64,000 nt of DNA. Source: Oscillospiraceae bacterium (lineage in GTDB: Bacteria > Bacillota > Clostridia > Oscillospirales > Oscillospiraceae). The position numbers and the translations under genes are program-made. This document shows, piece by piece, positions 30,593 to 39,058 of the stretch (its first letter is position 1; every line of letters starts with the position of its first letter). A model generated the notes under the pieces. That model was given only the letters and a program-made list of their open reading frames with translations. It did not search any database and had not been told where the DNA came from. Location: positions 1 to 64,000 of the forward strand of contig JAFSJZ010000068.1 of assembly GCA_017449185.1 (NCBI GenBank). Direction: 5' to 3'.

Positions 30593-31651
30593 ATGAATGC
30601 AGATTTGTATGAAGGTCTCCCTTTTCTGGTCAGGCCTGAGAATGTTGCCCGATATGAAGAAGGGAAAGTATATATTCTCGATCGCCGCATATACCCGCAG
30701 GAAAAATCCTTTGTCTGCTGTCACAGCTACGGAGAGGTTGCTCAGGCGATCGTCGACATGGTGACGCAAAGCGGCGGACCCTATTTTGCGGTTGCATGCG
30801 GGATGGCTCTGGCTGCTTTTTCTGTGCGTGAAAGGCCGGTTTCCGAACAGGAGTCAACAATGCAGGCGGCTGCGCAGGCTCTCGGCTCGGCTCGTCCCAC
30901 AAACAATTCTATCCGTTATCTGTCTGAGCAGATCGTTTCGGTGGCAAGGAAAACCCTGGCTGAGGGTAAGGAGCTGCTGCCGCAGATGGAGATGATCGTG
31001 GAGGACGTATATCGCAGGAAGTATGAGGACGCTCTCCGTTTGGGCGAGTATGCCGCCGCTCGTATACAAGATGGCGATTGCATCCTAAATCATTGCTGGG
31101 CAGAAACGTGCCTGATCTACACGCTGCGCGCGGCACTGGCGGAGAAAAAAAGTCTCTCTGCCATATGCAGTGAAACCCGCCCCTATCTCCAGGGCGCGCG
31201 TCTTACCGCGGATGCAATTTCAGAGATGGGCATCCCCACTACCGTCGTCACCGATAACATGGTCGGCCGCGTGATGCAGGAAGGAAAAGCGCAGGTTTTC
31301 TTATCTGGGACCGACAGAGTAACAAGGGACGGATACGTGTTCAACAAAGTCGGTACATTTCAGGCGGCTCTCTGCGCTCATTATTTCGGTATCCCTTATT
31401 ATCCTCTTTGCCACGCACCGGATCCTTCTGCCAAGACCTGGACCGATGTGCCGGTTGAACTCCGCCGGTCTGAGGAGAGCTTGTTCTGCATGGGCATCCG
31501 TACGGCCGCCGCGGGCGTGAACGGCTATTATCCCGCCTTTGATGTGACACCTCCGGAGCTTGTCACCGCGATCATTACCGGCAAAGGAGTCTTTCTGCCC
31601 GGTGAAATCGAGCATTTTTTTGACGTGAGACCCCAGGAAGGCGAATCATGA
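30593..31651 (+). CDS. eIF2B/MtnA-family sugar-1-phosphate isomerase
   Basis: 352 residues related to 5-methylthioribose-1-phosphate isomerase and ribose-1,5-bisphosphate isomerase. The expected catalytic Cys is in ILNHCWAETCL (about 167) and the Asp in LSGTDRVTRDGYVFNKVGTFQAAL (about 244); PTTVVTDNMVG and PLCHAPDP are also family-like. It would open a five-carbon sugar 1-phosphate to the corresponding ketose 1-phosphate, making a substrate for the class II aldolase downstream. ATG 30593 is preferred (GAGGAGGAA about 8 nt upstream) over ATG 30587. It overlaps the cytidine deaminase gene by 4 nt. Confidence 0.85.
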   Translation: MNADLYEGLPFLVRPENVARYEEGKVYILDRRIYPQEKSFVCCHSYGEVAQAIVDMVTQSGGPYFAVACGMALAAFSVRERPVSEQESTMQAAAQALGSARPTNNSIRYLSEQIVSVARKTLAEGKELLPQMEMIVEDVYRRKYEDALRLGEYAAARIQDGDCILNHCWAETCLIYTLRAALAEKKSLSAICSETRPYLQGARLTADAISEMGIPTTVVTDNMVGRVMQEGKAQVFLSGTDRVTRDGYVFNKVGTFQAALCAHYFGIPYYPLCHAPDPSAKTWTDVPVELRRSEESLFCMGIRTAAAGVNGYYPAFDVTPPELVTAIITGKGVFLPGEIEHFFDVRPQEGES

Positions 31652-32058
31652 AGTACTATACAATCAGCGAAGAGGACCGTGAGCTGATCCGTCGGGGGAT
31701 CGAGACGATCCGAATGTGTTATGATCCTGTCAGGAAGCATCATCAGGTGGGCGCTGCGCTACGCTGTAAAAGCGGGAATATATACACCGGCGTCAACTGC
31801 AGCGGTATCCACGGTGCCTGTGCCGAGTATATCGTGATGGGCGCAGCCGTCACCGCCGGTGAAAAAGAATTTGATACGATAGTCGCCGTAAGGGAAACGG
31901 CTCCGAATTCTCTCTATGCTCCTTGCGGGAACTGCAGGCAGATGTTGTTTGAATACTGTCCGGATATCAAGGTCATCCTGAATGATGCGCAGGGCAACAT
32001 AGTCAAAGTAACCGCTGCGGATCTGCTTCCCTTTGCCTGGACAGCGGTAGACGAATGA
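31648..32058 (+). CDS. cdd: Cytidine deaminase
   Basis: 136 residues, the short tetrameric class. The zinc site is GACAE (Cys and catalytic Glu, about 53-57) and PCGNCRQ (about 91-97). NCSGIHGAC and the CAE order are typical. It turns (deoxy)cytidine to (deoxy)uridine, feeding the phosphorylase encoded just upstream. The ATG overlaps the preceding stop (ATGA). Confidence 0.9.
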   Translation: MKYYTISEEDRELIRRGIETIRMCYDPVRKHHQVGAALRCKSGNIYTGVNCSGIHGACAEYIVMGAAVTAGEKEFDTIVAVRETAPNSLYAPCGNCRQMLFEYCPDIKVILNDAQGNIVKVTAADLLPFAWTAVDE

Positions 32059-32077
32059 AAAGAAAGCAGGAGGAAAG

Positions 32078-32728
32078 ATGAATCAGTTGGAACGGGACAT
32101 GCTTGACAAAGCTGAAAGAATCGTAAGCTTCTCCATAAAATGCTATCGTGAAAAACTCTTTGCGGGAAAAAGCGGAAATCTCAGTCTCTTTGACCGCGAA
32201 CGCGGCTTGATAGCCATTACTCCGGCGGGAAAGGATTACACGCTCATGCAGCCGGAGGACATCGTTTGGATCGATCTCTCCGGCGCGCGTGTAACAGGCT
32301 CCCGTGATCCTTCTTCCGAGTGGCGACTGCATGCGGAAATCTACAGAGCGTTTCCCGAGGTGAACGCCGTTGTTCACACACATTCCCCTTTCGCTACATC
32401 TTTTGCGCTCGGCGACAGTGGGATCCCCCTTGTTTTGATCGAAATGGCCGGCAGCCTGGGCGGCGACGTGAAGGTTGCACCCTTTGCGATGCCGGGATCA
32501 GAAGCGGTGGGGCTGGGCGCCGTTTGTGCCCTCCGCGGCCGAAAGGCATGTCTGCTTCAAAATCACGGTATGGTTGCTGTGGGGCAGGATCTCAAGGAGG
32601 CTTACCTGAACGCCGTCTATACGGAAGACGCTGCCAAGATCTATTCTTATGCTCTGCGGAACGGAAGCGTACACTATCTGAGCGAAGAGGATATTCTTGC
32701 CTTGAAAGCAGCGACGCAGGCCAAGTAA
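32078..32728 (+). CDS. Class II aldolase (fuculose-phosphate aldolase/adducin family)
   Basis: 216 residues, the usual size. The zinc ligands are in VVHTHSPFA (about 92-100) and LLQNHGMVAVG (about 153-163), with the catalytic Glu in SSEWRLHAEIYRAF (about 77); the N-terminal GKSGNLSLFDRE forms the phosphate loop. Relatives cleave ketose 1-phosphates to dihydroxyacetone phosphate and an aldehyde. In this cluster it is the natural step after the isomerase. GGAGGAAAG precedes the start. It is the last gene before the terminator at 32791. Confidence 0.9.
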   Translation: MNQLERDMLDKAERIVSFSIKCYREKLFAGKSGNLSLFDRERGLIAITPAGKDYTLMQPEDIVWIDLSGARVTGSRDPSSEWRLHAEIYRAFPEVNAVVHTHSPFATSFALGDSGIPLVLIEMAGSLGGDVKVAPFAMPGSEAVGLGAVCALRGRKACLLQNHGMVAVGQDLKEAYLNAVYTEDAAKIYSYALRNGSVHYLSEEDILALKAATQAK

Positions 32729-32790
32729 ACAAAGAAGAGCACAACAATGGCAGTTTATGGCCGTGCAAAGCGCTGCTTCCACAAAACGAC

Positions 32791-32824
32791 AAAAAAGAGC
32801 CACCCCTCAGGGTGGCTCTTTTTT
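32791..32824. terminator. Bidirectional terminator shared by the aldolase operon and tRNA-Val
   Basis: A perfect 15-bp stem AAAAAAGAGCCACCC / GGGTGGCTCTTTTTT with loop CTCA. On the minus strand the tRNA CCA end abuts the stem at 32824. Confidence 0.9.
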
Positions 32825-32899
32825 GGTGGACGATACAAGACTCGAACTTGTGACCTCCCGCACGTCAAGCGGATGCGCTACCAGCTGCGCCAATCGTCC
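32824..32899 (-). tRNA. tRNA-Val (anticodon GAC)
   Basis: A full cloverleaf on the minus strand: acceptor GGACGAT / ATCGTCC with CCA encoded, D-stem GCGC / GCGC, anticodon loop TTGACGT (anticodon GAC, reading GUC/GUU valine codons), and T-arm ACAAG-TTCGAGT-CTTGT. It has its own promoter upstream. Confidence 0.95.
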
Positions 32900-32919
32900 G
32901 TTGCTTTGTCAGCTTGGTC

Positions 32920-32948
32920 ATTTTACTCTATCGTCCGGCGCTTGTCAA
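32920..32948 (-). promoter_or_regulatory. Promoter of tRNA-Val
   Basis: On the minus strand: TTGACA, 17-nt spacer, TAAAAT, about 21 nt upstream of the mature tRNA 5' end. Confidence 0.75.
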
Positions 32949-33138
32949 GCACTTTTTTACATCGCTCTGCTCTCTTCCCTCTCCGCAGTGCCGCCGTTCG
33001 GTGAACATAATGACAAATCAGTGATTATTATTCCCGTTTTTTGTAACCGTATTGTATCTAATTGTTCAATAATTTAGTAATTTTTCCTAAAAAAGCATGT
33101 TTTCCTCGAAAAAAAATTCGTTTTCATAATAAAAACGG
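32949..33138. other. AT-rich intergenic region
   Basis: No gene or clear signal is seen between the tRNA promoter and the lipoprotein promoter; the stretch from about 33010 is markedly AT-rich. Confidence 0.5.
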
Positions 33139-33167
33139 TTGACATAAATTATTATGTGTGCTATTTT
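33139..33167 (+). promoter_or_regulatory. Promoter of the lipoprotein gene
   Basis: TTGACA, 17-nt spacer, TATTTT. A small hairpin (TGCCGA-TTTT-TCGGCA, 33198-33213) lies in the leader before the ribosome-binding site. Confidence 0.7.
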
Positions 33168-33234
33168 TGGTACACAGGATCTTATCCTGCGTTTTTTTGC
33201 CGATTTTTCGGCAGGTCGGGAAAGGCGGAACAGC

Positions 33235-34191
33235 ATGAAAAAGAGCGGTATCTTTATCCTCATCATCGCTCTGTGCGTTCTGCTTGCCGCATGCGGCGAG
33301 CAGAAGGCATACGATGAGGCATGCTCTCTTTTCGAAAACGGCCGCTATGCCGAGGCCATCGAGATGTTCCGCGCGCTCGGCCGGTTTTCCGACTCCTCCG
33401 ACCGCGCCAAAATCGCCGAGACGCGTCTGGAGCAGACCAGCTCCTGGCACGAGGGCAGCAAGAGCGAGACGGAACGCGCGCTGCGCTACGCCGACGCCTT
33501 CACCTTCCTCGAGGCCGGCCGCACGCAGGAGGCCTATGAGGCCTTCGCCTCGCTGGGGCTCTACCGCGACGCGGCGGAAAAGCTTTCGCACTTCACGGTG
33601 CTGCGCGGCGTGCTCGTCGGCGAGGACGTGTACCGCATCAACGCGGGCGAGGACGTGCTGCGCGGCAGCGCCGCCTACAGCTACGGCGCGGACGGGCTCG
33701 CCGTGTCCCGCTCCGGCTTCTGCAAGCTGGACAAATACGGCTGGTTTGAGGATTTCAACTGCCATTACAGCTACGACGCGGAAGGCCTTCTCACGCGTAT
33801 CGACGCGGTTAACGCCTCCGGCTCGCTGAGCTTCACGATCGAGTACGGCTATGACGCGAACGGCCGCCAGGTCAGCGAGGTCTATTCGGACAGCTGCGAC
33901 ACCAGACACGTGTTCCGGCGCGAATACACCTTTGTCGACGCGACCGACAGCTCCGACGGCTATACGCAGATCGTCGAATACGAGATGTTCAACGACATCG
34001 CCTATCCCCAGCGCTCCTGGCAGGAAAGCTACTGCGCCTTCGGCGCGGCCACGGAGAAGTGCGCCGATTACACGCTCGTCCACCACTACGGCCCTGACGG
34101 CAGACGCACCGACAGCGTTCAGCTGCTGCCCGACGGCGAGAGCTATGTGACGAGCTACCGCTATGACGACGTGTATATATACACGCCCTGA
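33235..34191 (+). CDS. Lipoprotein with TPR-like N-terminal part, function unknown
   Basis: 318 residues. A lipoprotein signal, MKKSGIFILIIALCVLLAAC, has the lipobox LAAC (Cys about 20). The next 80 or so residues look like tetratricopeptide-type helices (AYDEACSLFENGRYAEAIEMFRALGRFSDS; YEAFASLGLYRDAAEKL). The C-terminal half is beta-rich, with YD-type repeats such as YSYDAEGLLTRID, YGYDANGRQVSEVY and HHYGPDGRRTDSV, like the Rhs/YD-repeat fold. It is an outer-face protein of unknown job. ATG 33235 has AAAGGCGG upstream; the frame extending to 33154 starts inside the promoter region. Confidence 0.8.
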   Translation: MKKSGIFILIIALCVLLAACGEQKAYDEACSLFENGRYAEAIEMFRALGRFSDSSDRAKIAETRLEQTSSWHEGSKSETERALRYADAFTFLEAGRTQEAYEAFASLGLYRDAAEKLSHFTVLRGVLVGEDVYRINAGEDVLRGSAAYSYGADGLAVSRSGFCKLDKYGWFEDFNCHYSYDAEGLLTRIDAVNASGSLSFTIEYGYDANGRQVSEVYSDSCDTRHVFRREYTFVDATDSSDGYTQIVEYEMFNDIAYPQRSWQESYCAFGAATEKCADYTLVHHYGPDGRRTDSVQLLPDGESYVTSYRYDDVYIYTP

Positions 34192-34211
34192 CGGGTACCA
34201 AATCCGATAAA

Positions 34212-34257
34212 AAGACCGCCGGAAGGCTTTTCTTAAAAAAGGCCCTCCGGCGGTCTT
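34212..34257. terminator. Terminator between lipoprotein and rhomboid-like genes
   Basis: A 12-bp stem AAGACCGCCGGA / TCCGGCGGTCTT with a long internal arm; it lies between two convergent genes. Confidence 0.75.
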
Positions 34258-34276
34258 GTCACGGTCCCCGAAGGGA

Positions 34277-35092
34277 TCATTCCGTAAAGTGGACGTGGTT
34301 GTTGATGTGGTCCTCGCAGAAGCAGTGATAGCCCGCGCAGCGCGAACAGTAGCGGAACTGCAGATCGGGATAGTCCGTGTCCGTGCGGCCGCAGACGGCG
34401 CACTTGTGGTGATAAAGCGCGTCCCGCTGCTCGCGGCGGATCCGCGCCGACTCCCTGCGGAAATTGATCGTCTGCGCGCTCGCTCTCTTCGGCAGGCGGC
34501 CGAGAAGCTCGCCCCCGCAGAAGAGCAGGAAGCCCAGGATCGCCACGACCGGCACGAGGTTGATCGGGAAGGGATTGCGGACGATCGCCAGGGCGAAGAA
34601 GACAGCGTCGAGGATGGCCAGGTACTTCATTTTGACTGGGATGATCATCATGAACAGCACCTGCATGTCCGGGAAATAGACGGCGAAGGCGAAGAACATC
34701 GCCAGATACACATAGGTCGCCGTGATGCTGACGGCATAGCCGCAGACGTACATCAGAAAGCCGCTGAGGATCGTCAGCAGCATGTTCACCAGCACATAGG
34801 CCGTGAAGCGGCCGCTGCCCCAGTACTGCTCGAGCGTGGTGCCGATCCAGTAATAGAACAGGATCGAGATGACGCCGAGCCACGAGGTGTCGTAGGGCAC
34901 GAACAGAAAGCTGACCAGACGCCAGATCTGCCCGTGCAGCACGGCCGCGGCGCTGAACGAGAGATAGGAATACAGCACCCTGTTGATCAGGCCGATCACC
35001 CAGGCCGCTCCGCTTCCGAAGGCGAGAAGCCGGGCCAGCCCCGGGATGCCGAAGCGGGGATGCCGGTATAAAAACTTGTCGACGAGGCGCAT
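34277..35092 (-). CDS. Rhomboid-like membrane protein with C-terminal zinc-binding tail
   Basis: 271 residues. Five or six hydrophobic segments (residues about 20-190) have a rhomboid-like order: LHGQIWRLVSFLFVP (the HxxxWR-type entry), IGTTLEQYWGSGRFTAYVLVNMLL and a loop of aromatics. The catalytic GxSG and His of active rhomboid proteases are not visible (the corresponding helix reads AVSITATYVYLAMFFAF), so it is probably an inactive rhomboid/derlin-like protein. The cytoplasmic tail carries CAVCGRTDTDYPDLQFRYCSRCAGYHCFCEDH, a compact Cys/His zinc motif. Partners are unknown. Confidence 0.75.
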   Translation of the reverse strand: MRLVDKFLYRHPRFGIPGLARLLAFGSGAAWVIGLINRVLYSYLSFSAAAVLHGQIWRLVSFLFVPYDTSWLGVISILFYYWIGTTLEQYWGSGRFTAYVLVNMLLTILSGFLMYVCGYAVSITATYVYLAMFFAFAVYFPDMQVLFMMIIPVKMKYLAILDAVFFALAIVRNPFPINLVPVVAILGFLLFCGGELLGRLPKRASAQTINFRRESARIRREQRDALYHHKCAVCGRTDTDYPDLQFRYCSRCAGYHCFCEDHINNHVHFTE

Positions 35093-35178
35093 GGGATCCC
35101 TCCCCTTTCTTTACTGTTATCATACCCTTCCCGACAGGCAAAGTCTATGCTTTTTTTGTAAATAGAACAATTTGTGCT

Positions 35179-35206
35179 TTGCGTTTTATAGATGTTGTGG
35201 TATAGT
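35179..35206 (+). promoter_or_regulatory. Promoter of rlmB
   Basis: TTGCGT, 16-nt spacer, TATAGT, about 30 nt upstream of the ribosome-binding site. Confidence 0.45.
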
Positions 35207-35237
35207 AATATGAGATATTCTATATATGGAGTTACCG

Positions 35238-36008
35238 ATGGCGGAAATACAGGACCGTGAACTGAAAAACGAAACGATCGAGGGCCGCAACGCCGTGATC
35301 GAGGCGCTGCGCGCAGGGCGGAGCATCGACAAGATCTACCTCGCGAAGGGCGAGGCGGACAAGACGCTCGGCCATATCGCCTCGAAGGCGCGCGAGAAGG
35401 GCGTCGTCGTCGTGGAATGCGACCGGCGCAAGCTCGATTTCATGAGCGCCACGCATGCCCACCAGGGCGTGATCGCGCTGTGCGCCGTGCGGGAATACTG
35501 CACGCTCAAGGAGATTCTCGCCCTTGCGGAGGAGCGGGGCGAAAAGCCCTTCGTGATCGTCTGCGACGAGATCAGCGACCCGCACAACCTCGGCGCGATC
35601 ATCCGCAGCGCGGAGTGCGCCGGCGCCCACGGCGTCGTGATCCCGAAGCGCCGCAGCGCGGGGCTGACCACGATCGTGGATAAGGCCTCGGCCGGGGCGG
35701 CGGAGCATATGCTCATCGCCCGCGTGCCCAACCTCTCTGCCGCGCTCGACACGCTCAAGAGCCGCGGACTCTGGGTCTACGGCACCGCGGCCGACGGAGC
35801 GAGCGGCCTGTGGGAGACCGACTTCACCGGTCCCCTCGCCCTGGTCATCGGCTCGGAGGGCGACGGCATGGGCCGCCTGGTGCGCGAGAGCTGCGATTTC
35901 ACCGTGAGCCTGCCGATGAAGGGCCGGCTCAACTCCCTCAATGCTTCCGCCGCGGCGAGCATCGTCATGTACGAGGTGCTGCGCCAGCGCAGCGGAGCGA
36001 GGGCATAA
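35238..36008 (+). CDS. rlmB: 23S rRNA (guanosine-2'-O-)-methyltransferase RlmB-like (SpoU family)
   Basis: 256 residues. The N-terminal RNA-binding part starts IEGRNAVIEALRAGRSIDKIYLAKG. The SPOUT knot motifs are VCDEISDPHNLGAIIRSAECAGAHGVV (motif 1, with catalytic Asn-Arg), LALVIGSEGDGMGRLV (motif 2) and VSLPMKGRLNSLNASAAASIVMYE (motif 3). This enzyme adds a 2'-O-methyl to G2251 in the peptidyl-transferase P-loop in E. coli; the family also includes TrmH-like tRNA enzymes, but the length and N-domain fit RlmB. ATG 35238 has GGAG six nt upstream and is preferred over ATG 35226. Confidence 0.9.
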   Translation: MAEIQDRELKNETIEGRNAVIEALRAGRSIDKIYLAKGEADKTLGHIASKAREKGVVVVECDRRKLDFMSATHAHQGVIALCAVREYCTLKEILALAEERGEKPFVIVCDEISDPHNLGAIIRSAECAGAHGVVIPKRRSAGLTTIVDKASAGAAEHMLIARVPNLSAALDTLKSRGLWVYGTAADGASGLWETDFTGPLALVIGSEGDGMGRLVRESCDFTVSLPMKGRLNSLNASAAASIVMYEVLRQRSGARA

Positions 36009-36078
36009 CATACCGGAAGCAGACCGGGCCCGGGACGCGGCCCGAATCAGAGCATCCATCATCATGGGACGTGCGGAT

Positions 36079-38946
36079 ATGAGTTACTTGAAAGAGAGCT
36101 ATCTCCCGACAGGTGAATACGACAGCATGTCCGTCGATGCGATCCTGGCGGAGTTCCGGGCCCAGTCGGCCGGGAACGACGCCGTGCGCGCACGATCCGG
36201 CGGTGAGGCCGGACGGCATGCCGCGCAGGCAAAGAATTCGAGAGGAGGGCATCTTTCCATGCCTTCAAAGCATCGCAGCAAGCACAGCAGCAAGCCGGAA
36301 CGGCAGCGCGGACTGGCCCCGAAGAAGACGGAGCGCGCGTCCGAGGCTTTTACAGATAGTGAGAACGAGCTCCTGTCGGAGAGCGCAAAGCTTTCCGCCG
36401 CCCCCGCGGAGGAGCGTCCGGCCGTCTCTTCTCCCGCCCCCGATGCGGAGAAGCCGGCCGTGAGCGCGCCGGTCGTTGAAGACAGACCCGCGCCGGTCGT
36501 TGAAGATAAACCCGCGCCGGTCGTTGAAGATAAACCCGCGCCGGTCGCGGAAGAACGACCCGCACCAATCTCGGAAGAGCGGCCCGCGCCGCCGGTCAGG
36601 GAGAAGAGCGTGCGGCCCCCCGTCTACACCGCCGAGCCGGCGCGCCGGAGCGCGCGGCCGAGCGACGCCGAAGTGCGCGAGTTCCTCGACGCCTTCAAGC
36701 GCGGCGATTTCCTGAATCTGGCCGAGCAGGAGGTCAGCGAGCCTCCCATCGCGCCGGATGCGCGTTTCTACATGGGCGGCGAGCGGACGAGCACGATCCA
36801 GTACGACGGGAAAGACGTGGATATGAGCGCGGATGAAAACTACCGCGCGCCGCAGTCGCAGGAAGAGATCTACAGCCACGCGCGCGAGACGGAAGAAGAG
36901 AGCGGAGAAGAGAGCGAAAAGCCTGCCTCACGCATCGGCGCGCTCGGCGCGAAGCTGTCCGAGACGCTGCTCCCGCCGCGCCGCGCCGCCTCCAGGCAGG
37001 AAGCGCGCCGCGCCGCGCCCGAAAGGGAGAAAACGCGCGAGCGCGTCAGTTTTGAAGATGTCGAGCCCGCCCCCCGGAAGAGCCGGGACGAGGAGAGCTT
37101 TGAATCCGCTTTTACCGACGTTTCCGAGAGCGGCTACGCCGTCCGCCGCGAGTTCGAAACCGCTCCGGCGCCGCCGGATTACGACGAGCTCTACGACGAG
37201 GCCGCCAACCCCGGCAGCTTCCGCGAATATGTGTTCTCACGCTTCACGGCGCTCTTTTACCGGATGCGCGGCAGCGGACGCGCCGGCTCCGCCACGATGG
37301 AGGACGAAGAAGAGGATCTAGGCCGTGAACTCAGCTGCGCCAGGGCCTCGCGGTATTATGGCAGCCATATCCGCTCGATGCGGCTGCGGCTGCAAATCAG
37401 CGGGATCCTGCTGTTTCTGATGCTCTGGATCACGATCGGGCTGCCCGTGCCGGGCATGCTCAAGACCACCGCCGTTTCCAACGCGGTGTGTCTGGGGCTG
37501 CAGCTGGGGATCATGCTGCTGTGCCTCGACGTGGTGACGACGGGCGTGATGAACGCCGCCCGCGGCAAGTTCGGCGCCGACACGCTCGCCGTGCTTGCCT
37601 GCGCGGTCACCTCGCTGGACGCGGCGCTGCTGGCAAAGGCCGACTTCTGCACGCCGCATCTGGCGCTGTGCCTGATCTCCTCGCTCTCGCTCTGCGGCGA
37701 GATGCTTGCGGCCGTACTGCACGCCCGTGCGATGCGCAAGGCGCTGCGCGTTCCGGCCATCGGCAAGCGCTGCTTCGCCGTGACCGGCGAGACTGACGCC
37801 GCGACCGGAGACGTGACCATCCTCAAGTCCGTGCGGCCCCCGCTGGGTTTCGTGCGGCGCAGCGAGCAGTCCTCCCCCGACGAAGATCTGTTCCGCAAGC
37901 TCTCGATCCCGCTGCTGATCCTCGCCTTCGTCTTCTCGTTCGTGATCGCCTTTGCGAAAAAGGACTTTGCGGACATCCTCTACATCTTCTCCGTCGTGTT
38001 CTGTCCCGCCGTGCCCTTTGCGGCGATGTGCAGCTATTCCCTGCCCTTCTTCCTCGGCTCGATGCGTATCTTCCCCTCCGGCGCGGCCATCGCAGGCTGG
38101 TCCGGCATGAGCGACATCGGCCAGAGCCGCAACCTGATCGTGACCGACCGCGACCTCTTTCCCGAGGGGACGGTGGAGATCGGCACGATCCGCGTCTTCG
38201 CCGACGAGGACCCCGGGCGCATCATCTCCTATGCCGGCAGCATGATGGCCGCCGCGGGCAGCTGCTCCGCCCCCGCCTTCGGCGCGCTGATGGAGCGCAA
38301 CGGCTGCCGCACGCGCAGCATCGAGAACTTTGAGTACCTCTCCGGCGGCGGCATGAAGGGCGTGATCGACGGGCGCGTGATCCTCTGCGGCAGTACCGAT
38401 CTGATGCGCCTGATGAACGTGCGCATCCCCTTCCGCCTGGTGGACAAGACCTCCGTGCTGCTCGCGGCGGACGGGATCCTGTGCGGGATCTTCAACATGA
38501 AATATACCGCGCGGCCACAGGTGCGCGAGGCGCTGATCGACCTGATGCGCTCGAACCGCCACCCGGTCTTCGCGATCCGCGATTTCAACGTCACCCCCGA
38601 AATGCTGCACGTGGCCTTTGACGTGGCTACCGACGGCTATGACTTCCCGCCCTATATTGAGCGCTTCGACATGTCCTCGGCTGAGCCGTCCGACGACAGC
38701 CAGATCGCCGCGATCATCTGCCGCGAGGGGCTGGGGCCGCTGGTCCACACCGCGGACACCGCCCGCAGCATCTACAGCGCGACCCGCATCAACACCGCTC
38801 TGACCGCGCTGAGCGCGCTGCTTGGCGTTCTCGTCGCGGGGCTTCGGCTGCTCGGCGCGGGCAGCGTGTCTGCCCCCTTCCTGCTCGTGTTCATGCTCTT
38901 CTTCGCGCTGCTGACCGCCGCCGTCAGCTTCTTCACAAGGATATAA
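36079..38946 (+). CDS. Large membrane protein, degenerate P-type-ATPase-like
   Basis: About 955 residues. The first 400 or so are low complexity, acidic and Pro-rich, with an eight-residue repeat (VVEDKPAP and variants, about 135-175). Membrane pairs follow at about 440-510 and 600-660. The rest looks like a P-type ATPase catalytic part with its key residues lost: where DKTGT should be the sequence reads IVTDRDLFPEGTVE, with GRVILCGSTDLMRLM (nucleotide-domain-like) and VREALIDLMRSNRHPVFAIRD where TGD would stand. A final pair of membrane helices closes the protein. It is therefore a pseudo-enzyme, perhaps a scaffold or regulator. The start is uncertain (ATG 36079 or 36064; both have weak Shine-Dalgarno sites). 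It follows rlmB by 70 nt. Confidence 0.75.
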   Translation: MSYLKESYLPTGEYDSMSVDAILAEFRAQSAGNDAVRARSGGEAGRHAAQAKNSRGGHLSMPSKHRSKHSSKPERQRGLAPKKTERASEAFTDSENELLSESAKLSAAPAEERPAVSSPAPDAEKPAVSAPVVEDRPAPVVEDKPAPVVEDKPAPVAEERPAPISEERPAPPVREKSVRPPVYTAEPARRSARPSDAEVREFLDAFKRGDFLNLAEQEVSEPPIAPDARFYMGGERTSTIQYDGKDVDMSADENYRAPQSQEEIYSHARETEEESGEESEKPASRIGALGAKLSETLLPPRRAASRQEARRAAPEREKTRERVSFEDVEPAPRKSRDEESFESAFTDVSESGYAVRREFETAPAPPDYDELYDEAANPGSFREYVFSRFTALFYRMRGSGRAGSATMEDEEEDLGRELSCARASRYYGSHIRSMRLRLQISGILLFLMLWITIGLPVPGMLKTTAVSNAVCLGLQLGIMLLCLDVVTTGVMNAARGKFGADTLAVLACAVTSLDAALLAKADFCTPHLALCLISSLSLCGEMLAAVLHARAMRKALRVPAIGKRCFAVTGETDAATGDVTILKSVRPPLGFVRRSEQSSPDEDLFRKLSIPLLILAFVFSFVIAFAKKDFADILYIFSVVFCPAVPFAAMCSYSLPFFLGSMRIFPSGAAIAGWSGMSDIGQSRNLIVTDRDLFPEGTVEIGTIRVFADEDPGRIISYAGSMMAAAGSCSAPAFGALMERNGCRTRSIENFEYLSGGGMKGVIDGRVILCGSTDLMRLMNVRIPFRLVDKTSVLLAADGILCGIFNMKYTARPQVREALIDLMRSNRHPVFAIRDFNVTPEMLHVAFDVATDGYDFPPYIERFDMSSAEPSDDSQIAAIICREGLGPLVHTADTARSIYSATRINTALTALSALLGVLVAGLRLLGAGSVSAPFLLVFMLFFALLTAAVSFFTRI

Positions 38947-38964
38947 AATCCCCTATTTTTCTTA

Positions 38965-38993
38965 TTGCCAAAGGAAAAGGGATAGTGTATAAT
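38965..38993 (+). promoter_or_regulatory. Promoter of the EF-G-like gene
   Basis: TTGCCA, 17-nt spacer, TATAAT, about 65 nt before the start codon. Confidence 0.7.
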
Positions 38994-39058
38994 TAAAATG
39001 TTGAGACCGTATTACACTTTATGTCTTTACGATATCTGACAGAGAGGAATCATCACAC

